Source: Zeugodacus cucurbitae (Eukaryota; Arthropoda; Insecta; Diptera; Tephritidae). Taken from it: DNA of 64,000 bases. Below the pieces are notes generated by a model. That model saw only the letters and a program-made list of their open reading frames with translations, was not told where the DNA came from and did not search any database. Location: contig NC_071671.1 of assembly GCF_028554725.1 (NCBI RefSeq), positions 67,264,001 to 67,328,000 of the forward strand, given 5' to 3'. The stretch's first letter is position 1. Each line of letters starts with the position of its first letter. Shown piece after piece: positions 13,301 through 25,300 of the stretch. The position numbers were made by a program, and so were the translations under genes.

Positions 13301-16300
13301 AGACCCTGCCAGTAGGACACTTTTAGACTACTTGTTGTGGGAAAATCTAAACTTGAGAGTAGGTTCTGAACAATCCACTTAGACTTTGTATTAGACTTCA
13401 GTTAATATACAATGTCATGAACAAGAAAGAGTATTCTCTTTACCTCTACCTCTATACCTCTAAAGCTTTCTTTACATACGAGGGCTGCTATATATATTTC
13501 TGGCTCTGACATTTCCATTGGAAAGTTTGACATTTATACCATCACTCCAGAACGTTTGTTATTTAATCGTGAATTGTTTTATTTACAGGGAATAAAAAAA
13601 TTCATCTCGGCCAAAAAATGGAATTAACTCGTGAACATTTTCGTGCGATCATTTTTCAGAATTTACGACGTGGATTATCGCGACAAGAGTGCATCGATGA
13701 ACTAAAATCTTTGTATGGCTATGAAGCACCATCCTATAGCACTGTGAAAAACTGGTACAACGAATTCAATCGTGGCCGACGCTCGCTCAAAGACGAATTC
13801 CGTGAAGGTCGTCCAAACACAGCCGTTGTGCCAAAAAACATCGATGCCGTACGTGAACTGATAATGCAAGACCGTCATGTAATATACCTTCAGATAGAGG
13901 CATGCCTATGCATTTCTGGAGAATATTTTGAAAAACAATAAAACCATTTTCGTTGATAAATATTCCTATTTTCATTATTAGGCCAGAAATATATATAGCA
14001 GCCCTCGTAAAAGTGACTGACTGTTTTGTTGTAGGGATATAAATGAAGCAGAGACCTAATTTGGAACTTATTATAAAATTTCGATAAACCGTGAATGAAA
14101 GAGATACAAAATGCAAATGAATCTATTATAAAACATATGATCTAGACAACTGTCTGGGTTTATACGTAATAAATCCTCAATAATGTAATAGAATACAAAA
14201 ATCTTGTTTTTATTTTATTTTTTTATTTGTGAGTATGTTTTTATTTGTAAATAATAATTCCCTTAATTGTCAACATTAATAAAATCGTTCATTAAATATA
14301 TTATAATAAAAATGAAGGAATAGAAGAAATAGAATTAGTACTAAGAGTGAGAAAAAATTAAAGAGCGTTTGAAAATACAAAAAATAATTATTCTGACAAA
14401 ATTTTTAAAATAATGAAGAATAAAATTTTGCGCAAGGATATTTGAATAAAATTTGTTTCAAAAAATTACAATATGTTAGTGTAAAAAATAATATAATAAA
14501 ATATACAACAACATTTTACCAATTTACATTACTAATCATTAAATTGTGTGACTCTAAAGTGAATTAAGTTCAAATTAAAAAGTGAGAGAAGGATAGCGAG
14601 TGAGAGAGAGATAGAGTGTTTTTGTATACTGTGCTATTAGTTCCTGTTTATGTATGTGTGTATTTCAATTTCATATACACATTTATGTACGTAAAATATA
14701 ATTATATATATATATATAAGTATGGTATGCAAATAACTGTATTGAATAAGTAGAAAGAGTGTCTAGTACAATAGTTTTCGCCGCCCTGAAATATAATACA
14801 GATCAAAAGTGAGAATCGTATAATTAACAATAATAAAAATAATAATAACATCATCACTATTACTATAAAAAATAAATTAACGGAAAACTGAATTTCGAAA
14901 ACTTATGTGCAAACATAGAGCGTATACATTCCTGAATTCCTAGTGAGATATTTACAAATAAAATATTTAAACACTGAGGAGACATACATATTGACACATT
15001 TGGGGGACATGCATTTAGATATTCAGAACATTATTTATAAGATTACTTTTGTCATGCCTGTGAAAAGAATGAAAAGCATATTTCGCTTTTGGACGAAGTA
15101 TTTGGAACAGAAACGACAGAAACGATTGTCGAAAAATAATAGTTTCGGTGAGATCAAATCCCTTGATAAATTGTGTGCTTAAGTGGTGAGAAGTTCTTTG
15201 GAATCTGAGAACAAACTTTAAGAAACTTTAGCTCCGCTTTATTTTAGTTTCTTGTAAGACTAAGATGCTTCAGGCAAAGGTATCTGGTATTAATTGGGAT
15301 TTAAGGAAATCAGACTCCATTTCTGGCATATTTTAAGTACTCGCCATGGTGTAAAAATCGAATTCAAAACTATACAAAATTTTATCATTTACTTTGGCCA
15401 TTCAATATAAAATGGTGCTGATGAGTTTACTATACTTCAGAGAGAGTATCAGTTCAAAAAGACATATCTAGGTAATATGTCCTTGTCTCGAGAGCAGATA
15501 CAGTAGTTGACATGCTTCTACCATATATTTCTAGGTCTTGTAGCACACAAAAATTTATTTTATAAATAAAGGGTGATTTTTTAAGAGCTTGATAACTTTT
15601 TTTAAAAAAAAAACGCATAAATCTCATCGGTTCTTTATTTGAAACGTTAGATTGGTTCATGACATTTACTTTTTGAAGATAATTTCATTTAAATGTTGAC
15701 CGCGGCTGCGTCTTAGGTGGTCCATTCGGAAAGTCCAATTTTGGGCAACTTTTTCGAGCATTTCGGCCGGAATAGCCCGAATTTCTTCGGAAATGTTGTC
15801 TTCCAAAGCTGGAATAGTTGCTGGCTTATTTCTGTAGACTTTAGACTTGACGTAGCCCCACAAAAAATAGTCTAAAGGCGTTAAATCGCATGATCTTGGT
15901 GGCCAACTTACGGGTCCATTTCTTGAGATGAATTGTTCTCCGAAGTTTTCCCTCAAAATGGCCATAGAATCGCGAGCTGTGTGGCATGTAGCGCCATCTT
16001 GTTGAAACCACATGTCAACCAAGTTCAGTTCTTCCATTTTTGGCAACAAAAAGTTTGTTAGCATCGAACGATAGCGATCGCCATTCACCGTAACGTTGCG
16101 TCCAACAGCATCTTTGAAAAAATACGGTCCAATGATTCCACCAGCGTACAAACCACACCAAACAGTGCATTTTTCGGGATGCATGGGCAGTTCTTGAACG
16201 GCTTCTGGTTGCTCTTCACCCCAAATGCGGCAATTTTGCTTATTTACGTAGCCATTCAACCAGAAATGAGCCTCATCGCTGAACAAAATTTGTCGATAAA

Positions 16301-19300
16301 AAAGCGGAAACACATTTCGAACCGAACACTGATTTTGGTAATAAAATTCAATGATTTGCAAGCGTTGCTCGTTAGTAAGTCTATTCATGATGAAATGTCA
16401 AAGCATACTGAGCATCTTTCTCTTTGACACCATGTCTGAAATCCCACGTGATCTGTCAAATACTAATGCATGAAAATCCTAACCTCAAAAAAATCACCCG
16501 TTATATTCCTAGTCTACTATGGCCTATGAGTTGATCCAAAAACTGATACCGAGAGTCATTAGTCGATATTAATTACAGGGATTGAGTCACAGCATGCATG
16601 TTTGAATATTTCTTTTGTTTTCTGAATTCTGAATGTATGAATGCAAAGAGGTCTAAAGGTTGTGCACATAATTCTTATGGTGTGATTTTTTAATACCTAC
16701 TTAACTCCATAATATATGTACATGCGTATAACCTGACTGATGTAAAGTGAATGAGGCAGTAGATTATGATTTTTAAAATATGTGCAAATTGTGTTATAAG
16801 TTTATCCAGATGAAATTAAAGGCTGTTCTAGTAGGGTAGGAATCCAGAAGTCTCATGTCTTATTGTACAATCGTTTTTTAATTGCTCGATATTGATCTAG
16901 TTCAGTATCATTGAAGTAGAGTACCAGGAGGATTACATAACAGTAGATCAGAGGTAGCTTTGAACGAATTTCGAATTTTCGAATGTATAGTACCATATTA
17001 ATGGGAATACTCAATTCTTTGCTTTCATCTCAAATTTCTCAATTCCTCTTTAACAAGGTTGAATAAAAGGGAGCAAAATATTTTAATTGGATAATATAGT
17101 CGATTTTTTATTATTTACTATCACGGGTTGGTCAGTATATCCTCTCTCGAAATCAAATTGGATTGCATCAAGTTGCTCAAGAAAGTTAGAAACAAAAACA
17201 AGATAACCCTGGCCTGAATACAAAGGCATACAAGACAACGGACCTTGCTGACCATATTGCAAAAACTGACTGCGCCCCAAGCCGACAAGGCCGGAGCCCT
17301 TTATTGCAATAGATCTCTGGGATTACCTATGGAAAGTGGAATGGGCAAGTAGGAATCGATACTGGCTGCAATTGCAGGGACTTCAACACTCCAAAATGTT
17401 TCTTACAACCAGAAAAGGTTGAAGCAATTCAACGTGCTTCCAAGAAACAAACTAAGACAATTAGTGTCAACAAACCTTTAGCCTGGGAACTATACTAAGT
17501 TATCTTAACTTGACGGGCTTAAATTAGATATTGTGATAATAGACGAGGACACAATAAATCCTAGGTGGCAGCGCGATCCTCTGAATTGTAATCTAATCTA
17601 ATCACGGGTGTGTATTCCAACTCAAATTTAGTTAGCAGCTTTGTTTTCATCGGGTATTTATAGTACATTTTTGTTTAATTTATGCACATAGTATAAATAT
17701 TCATTATCTGTGGCATGCCTCATGAATATGCAAAATGTTGAATATGTGGTTTAACAAAACAAAAAACTCATACAGCTTTAATTTGCTGATAAAAACAGTG
17801 TTGTTGTTGTGTAAAGAAAATTTGCATTTTTGTGAATAAAGAAAACTTAAGGAAAAAATTAAAAAAATATAAACAAATAATAAAATAAATCCAATTTCAA
17901 TGAGTAATTGAACACTGTGACATGTTTAGGGACGACGATATGTAAAGGATTAGTACGTACACATAGATAAACACACAAACATAAATGGGGTTACAAAAGA
18001 GGGATTTAAAGAGCTTATAGTGGAGATTGCGTTAACAGTTCAACGCATACATACCTTCAACGTTGACCTCGATATCTTCCAAACGACCGCCAGCGTGATT
18101 GATAACAAAAGAATTCGGCTGATGCACCGGCCCAGGACCGCCCAATGACACCTGTGGACCGGACACGCCGCCACTGATATTCACTGTGAGCGGACAACCC
18201 GGTACCGGCATTTTATTGAAAGTGACGTTGATGGTGTGTTCACACGCCTCAGTTGGCACAAACGAAACGGAGAATCTGCAAGTTGGAGGGAAGAAGGAAG
18301 ATTAAGTTAGTAATTATGTTAGGACCAGTCTTCAAAGTCAATAATCACCTTGCACTGCCTTGCGGATGCACCTGCGTCGGTATGTTCTGCCCCTTTGCCG
18401 AAATGGTAATCTCCAAATTACCCTCGCCTGCATCGCCAGCATCCACCGTAAACTGCACTGGACGACCGACGGTGCCACGCGACACACTGCCCACCGTCAC
18501 TTTGGTGGCATCATAAGATTTTGCCAAGAACGGGGTACCTTGTACAGCGAAGCCATTATATTCAACATTAATCGTGTGCCCACCGACATTAGTGGGTGTG
18601 AATTCGGCTGTGAAACCGGCATGTATGTCGCCGGTCACGCGCACCGGCAGTTCACCATGCGGACCACGTACACTGACCGCCAACTCAGCAGCACCGCCAC
18701 CGCTTACGGTGATATGAAACGATGCCGGCCGATTGACGGGTATCAACTCGAGATTCGAGAGATTCAACATGACGCGCGATGTGTCTGCAACAGGGCAAAC
18801 AAACGGGCAGCCACGTACAGTTTCGCCATTAAATTTAATATCAATCAGATGTGATTTCGCCTGTTCGGGTGTGAAGGAGACCAAACAACGTCCGCCACCA
18901 ACGACTTGAACGTGATTCGGTACTTCGCCTTCATTAATCGATATCTCCAGCTGACCTTCGCCAGCAGCGCTCGCATCGACGCGGAATTGACACGGTTGCC
19001 CGACAACACCGCCATTCACATCGGTCACTTGTATTAGACTGGCATCGTAGACTTTGGCGATCAGCGGACCGCCGGCGATTTTTGTGCCCACAATCGATGC
19101 CTCGATGATGTGTGTGCCCACTTCGGTGGGTACAAATTCGATGCGTGCAGCACCATTTGCCGCCTCATGGGTGACTCTGGCATTCAGTTTGGACTTACTC
19201 GGTGTCAAAACTGTAGCCACGCACTCGCCCTTGCTTAGGCTTTGTCCAGGAGGCGGCAGTATCTCAAAAACCGCCGGCGTATTGGCGGGTACAAGGCGTG

Positions 19301-22300
19301 TAGATTCGCCCAGTGCAGTTAGACCGGGTGTGGACATGATTTCAACGTGCCACGGTGAACCTGTAAGTAGAGAGAGGATAAAGGAAAATTAATATGAGTT
19401 TCATTTGATTTACAAAGTCATAAAAATGAGAATAATAACGGAATTTTAAAATCAATTCTGTAATAAATTTTCATAAAAATATATTTAAAGGTGTGATAGG
19501 ACTAGTGAATAAAAATATATTTTTTGTTGTTTAGTTATGCATTTTTGTTAAGAGAACAATTATTATTTAAAAATTGTCTCTTTGAATTGCCAGCCATTTT
19601 CAAGAAGACTTGTCTTCCATATGATGTATTTCCTTAATTTAACAAGCTTCAAATTGCCGCTAATGTTATCTCATAGCTCTTTTAGGCCTTTTAACTTAAT
19701 ACTTCCCTAATTATGCCTCTTCCTAAGCTCACACTTTTTATGTTGTTGACATGATGCCACTTTTTAATTGCATTACGGTACTTTGCATTGTTAAATTGCT
19801 CAGTTGCGGCGGAAAATTTATTGTGTTGAAAGCTTCATAATTGCCATAAATTGATGAAGATAATGACTTCCTTGCAAAACAAGGAAAAACATGGAGTGGA
19901 GAGAGATTATTAGATTATGTAAAACCGAAGTTGCCATAACTCTGAAAAATCAAATTGGTACAGCTGTCGCTAAACATAAACTGGAACCGAAAAAATCTCG
20001 AAAGTCAAAACGAACCATCATCTAATTTTTGAAGAACAGAGGGCCAATAAGGAATACTACTTGGTTTGAGGGGTCTAAGTTAAAGATATCATCGAACTAT
20101 TTGGTATTCAATCATACTATTCGACCAGACTTTCATACTAACGCAGATAGGAATGAAAAGTAGTTGGGACGTATATGCTTAGATTACGTGACTTTAGAAG
20201 TTATACTTCAATTTTTTGAGTTTTGGAAATGATCTTAGATTACCTAAAACAGCTTATAAGAAGTACATAACCAGTATTCCAACTTCTTAAAACAGAGCTC
20301 TTAGTTATAGCCTTCAACACATTTGATCACTTCCGTAGAACAAAAATTGAAATATTTGCAACATGGCAACCCACACACCCCACAGCAGCAAAGTGAGCAA
20401 ATAAAGTGCCTTCCATGTGATGCCTGCAAAAAGTTATCAAATTAATTTATCGAAGTTTTAAGATGTCGGCTAACCGACGCACTTGTGAACTTAATAAAAT
20501 TGCAACTTGTTGCAAGATGGTCAAATGATGGTGCGGCCATTAGAGTTGTGGTAATAAACTTTAGCCAATTCATTCATAATGCAGTGGCAATAGACTAGAT
20601 TAATGAATTTGTGGCCAACGAGCAGAGCAGAGCAAGGTGTGCACATAAACGAAGAAGCCGACATGAGCACGGTGTACACAAGAAAGAGATATAGAGGGAG
20701 GAGAAGAGAGAGAGCAAGCGAGTGGAAGATGTATGCCAAGTGCATGGGGACGTAACTAAAGTGGGAAAGTATTTCTATCGGACACTTGAACTGAAATGCC
20801 CAAAGTTGAAGTCAACAACAAGAACAATAACAACAACAACACATGCGACGAGCATGACGAAGCGACCGCTTTGAAGCGTATTGAACCAGAAGTTGTCGGT
20901 TGGCGCGTAGGCATGCAAAAATGGACTGCAGCCGGACGTTGATGGCAGGTCGCCGGAGTTTCTAGTTACTACTTGGCTGTCGGTAGCAGGCCAGTCAGTT
21001 AGGCCGTCAGTGATGCAGCGAAGCGTGGCAGGCAACATGCACTCCTTCCGCAAATCGAGCTAGAAGTCCGTAAGAGCTTTATGTACCGAAAACATAATGA
21101 AGGCATTGTGCCGGCGCACTCAGCCGGTGCAAAAGGCGTTCACAACACACCAACACACACATACATACAGAGTTCGTTCGTTCTGGGAAGTGATGATTAC
21201 GGCGATGATGACTTACAAGTTTGGCCACAGCACGCACACACACACACATACTCGCACATAATTTATAGAGAATTGTGTACATAAATAGGCATGTAGAGCT
21301 TGCGCTTGCTGGGAATGGCCATGCACTTGCTTGCCATCAACGTTCTCGCATGTTGTATGCAACAAACACCAAGCAGCCAGCAGCAGTCAACTGCCACCCC
21401 ATTTGGTCAAGTGCATGGCGATGCACCGCATTTGGTGTTCTCTTGTGTTGTTGTGCTGCTTGAAAGTTATGTGCAGCAACGGTAGTATTGTTGATGTTGT
21501 TGGCGCGTAATTGTAGCCTCTATATTGTGGTGCTTCAGCCTTCTGTGGTGGCTTAGGTGCGCTCACTCGCCACCGCGCCGTTTGACTAGAATGACCGTCT
21601 GACTGCTCCAACTGTTGGCATCTCGCTGTGGCTTCGTTCGTTTGGCTCTTAACGGTGCAACAGTTTCTGGTTAGTTGCGCATCTTACAATTTAGTCATTA
21701 TTCTTGCCATAGTTAACTGTAATAAGCTGCATCTTGCATGTGCGGCAGCTTCTATTGTTTGCCATCAGCACTCAAGCACCTTCCGCTTAGAGCCGGCAAC
21801 TGTTTAATTGCTTTTGTAATTTAACTATTCATGGCGATGCTTTTGAATGTTTTACGGCACGAGATTGTTTCATAAAATTTCCTATATATACATAAGTAAG
21901 TGGAGGAACGCATATTGGAGAGACGGAGCAATTAAAATTTTGTGTAAATGAAAACAATTAATTGCGTACCAAGTGAGATGGTGAGCGGAAGAGATTTCAA
22001 TTATGAATTCGGAGAAATGTGCCTCATGGATGTGCCTCATGGAATGTGGAACTACGCAAGGACGGAGAATAAATTTTCGATATAGATAGAAATTAATTGG
22101 TTGCTTCTTGTACAGTTATATATTAATTGAGAAGCCGCACTCTTAAGAAGACTCTCTCTTTTACAACTCACGAAAGTTCAGGAACTTCTTGACGCAAATT
22201 ACCTAGGTTCCTGAAACAGGACCTAGGTTCATGAAACCCAGTTGCTCGATCCATTGTTAACTCATTAAAATTAATATTCACGGATTACTCTGATTCAAGA

Positions 22301-25300
22301 TGCTAAAATTCGATTCAATTTCATTAAATATTTGCCGACAAAGTCAATCAAAGTGTCCCAAGTCGCTATATTGGGTACATTGGGTCTAGTGGAAGCTCAG
22401 AATTAATTTCACTTCCTAGAAAAAGAAGAAACAACTCCGTATTTGTCTCATTACAATAAAATTTCCTTTTTCTCTTAACCTCCATATTTGTACACAACAA
22501 TTACCTTATTAGCTAAATAACAAACATACCGACATTATTTTCTCAACTTCTTCACTCTTCTTCTTCTTCTGCTTTTCAGCATTTCCATTTAAATTGTGTT
22601 TAACATTTGTCTCTGCGGAATTGCTTGTATGTAATTGATATGCTTGGCTAAAACTCTGTGAAATCGCTTGCTATCAACTACAGCCACTCGCCTCCCCTCT
22701 CTGAGCACTACCAAAATTTGCCAACCGCTAGTTGACGTTTGTTATTCATGGCTTGTGATGATGTTTTAAGCGTTGCTCATTTATTTGCGCTTGTCTTTGT
22801 AAAACGTTGAGCTCACATTTTGCCAAGATCAAGATCACTCATAAATGTGCCAAACGGAGCGTCACTTTCGGTGGGTGGTCGTGTGTTCATTGAAGAAACA
22901 CCAACATGCCATCACTTGCAACACACTTTGGTTTTCAATTGCATGTGTGCTACAAATTAACGCTGAAATTGTTTGTTGTTGCAATAGAAACACGGAAAAT
23001 ATGAAATTGTTTAAAATGTTAAATTTCGCTCAAAAATGTAAAATCGTTTGCTGGAAATAATTGCTTGTTATTCGGAAGTTATTGTGAAGAGACCTCGTCT
23101 CAATTTGACACTGGCACAAATACCACATGGTACCTCAGGTACCTCACGTACCATGTGGTGGTTCTGAGTTTTGTTTGAGGTTAAGTTACGAGAGGATCGA
23201 GTTCATTACCCTGGGCCTTCTTTGGAAGTTTAACACCAATATAGTAAATCGTTATGAAGTGACAACCTTCATTCAGATATAAATATAGAACGGTTACTTA
23301 GACTCGATTTCTCATGAACATGAGACTCTTGATCAATGTTTACAACTATTATTTTCAGAAATATAAATAAAAGTGCGTGTTCTGTGGGCTTATTGGAGCT
23401 TCAGGTTCTAGATTTTTTTGGTATTATTAGGCGATTATGCTTTTAAAAATCATTACTAGTCTAACTTCACCTTGTCTTATGTAACACAACATAGCATAAA
23501 ATATAATTTAACATAACATAACATAACATAGCATATCATAACAGAACATAGCATAACATAACATAAGAGGATTAATAAAAATCGAAAATTGTCAATAATT
23601 ACGAAGAATTTTGTCTGAATCAGGGGCAATAGTCATTAAAATTATGAGATTTTCCTCAACTTCTAGCACAAATTTGATTTTAATCTTATTTAAGTATGTG
23701 TTATCGACTTCTTCTAGAGACTCAACTGTTAACCTACCTTCTATCTAAATAAACAGTTATTCGTAGAGTTTTTCCTTTTCCAATGCAATTATGTGCCAGC
23801 GCCATTAAACGCGTACTTTCTACTTTTCCTTTATTTATTTGCGGAATTTATTTTATGCTTTTTTTCAAGTACTCTGCTCAAGTGGGCCACGCCTAATCGG
23901 GCAAGAGAAAAATAATTTCTGCAATCTATGTAATTTTCGTTTTTTACCGTTTTTTTTTCTCGCCATAATTCCGTTAGCTATTTACAACGGCGTCGAATCG
24001 GCGACAGGAAGTAAAAACAATGCACACAATTTAATTTTTTTTGTGTTTTTTTTGCAGTTTTTTAATGTATTTTGCAATAATTTTTAATGTGTTTAGTGTT
24101 TAGCAAAACGGAAAATGATTGCTGCGTTCACTTGAAAATCGCCTGCCTTTGCAAATATGGCGAATCGTGTAAAAAGAGAGTTGTGGCATAGTGATTGCGC
24201 TGCAACAACGTCGGCGGTGGCGGCGGCGCCAACTGATAAACGGTATAATTGCACAATTTCATTGAAACAAAAAAAAGCAAATAACGGTGTCAGTATGGTT
24301 GAGTAGTAAAAGTTGCCAATCGACATGACACAGTTACTGTATTGCAAATGCAGCGCGCCATATTTGGCTTGGGAAGTTATGATTACTTGCAAACCTCCAA
24401 GCTTGCTTGTGTTTAACTCTACATAGGCACTTATGGTTGATAAATATTCCCATATACCGCGGGAGTAAGCAGGCGTGAAGGCCTAAGTGCTGCAAGCCTT
24501 TCCTGCTGGCGGCAAATTACCCTAACCCACTCAATTACGACAATTGCTTTGACACCGTTTTGACTGCTTGTGATTTTGATACTAATGTTTTTTTTTTTTA
24601 TAGAAATTAAGCGAATTATTTTATGCTTTGCCTCTTCAATTTGCTTGAGCAATCGACTTTCAGTTTAATATTTACCACAAATAAGCATAAAAATGCAAAA
24701 ACTTTAATTGAAAATTGCAAAAAGCATTCAAACTTTATGAAAGGTGTGTCTGGTTGCAGCACTACCTCTTCGAAAAACTATTAGTCAATTATTGTAAGTT
24801 TTGGTTGACCCAAAAGCTTTAATTGTTGAATACTTCGAAGTTTCAATGCCATCCATCCAAAACCATCAAAAGCCGCCCAGAGTTACAAATATTTTTGGCA
24901 TCGGCTTACTGCTTCATTTATATTTAAATTTTGTGGTGACTTAGTTTTCGACTCTTTCTTATTTAAATTATATTGATTAGGTGATTTATAAAGCTTTCAC
25001 AAACTTTCGATTAGCATGACAATTAAAGATGTAAAATAAGAGCTTTGTTACTAATATTTTAAGTGAACTTGAACTAATTTCTTTAGTTTTTGCAAATATT
25101 ATTCAGTTATTACATTTACTTTTTGAAGCGAGTAACAAAAATTATGAAATCGAAACTAATTTTGATAAAATCTCAGGAATAACTTAATGGTACCCTAAAG
25201 GCCATTTTGATTCGAACTGACATAATCTGGAAAATCATATAGTACAGCAAACCTAAAATCAAAATGCAAAGTCTAGATTTTAAATCAGGATTAAATGATA

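Noticed and set aside
16000..16012. CTCF-like word (TAGCGCCATCTTG) in intron 10
   Set aside because: Lies within the rosa transposase frame and is explained by protein coding.
23485..23570. Possible telomere-like or CRISPR-like array
   Set aside because: Units are pentamers with no spacer structure; simple tandem repeat only.
24431..24652. Minus-strand 73-codon frame ending in a basic segment (RQQERLAALRPSRLL)
   Set aside because: Looked possibly repeat-derived, but I could not connect it to any element; left unannotated.
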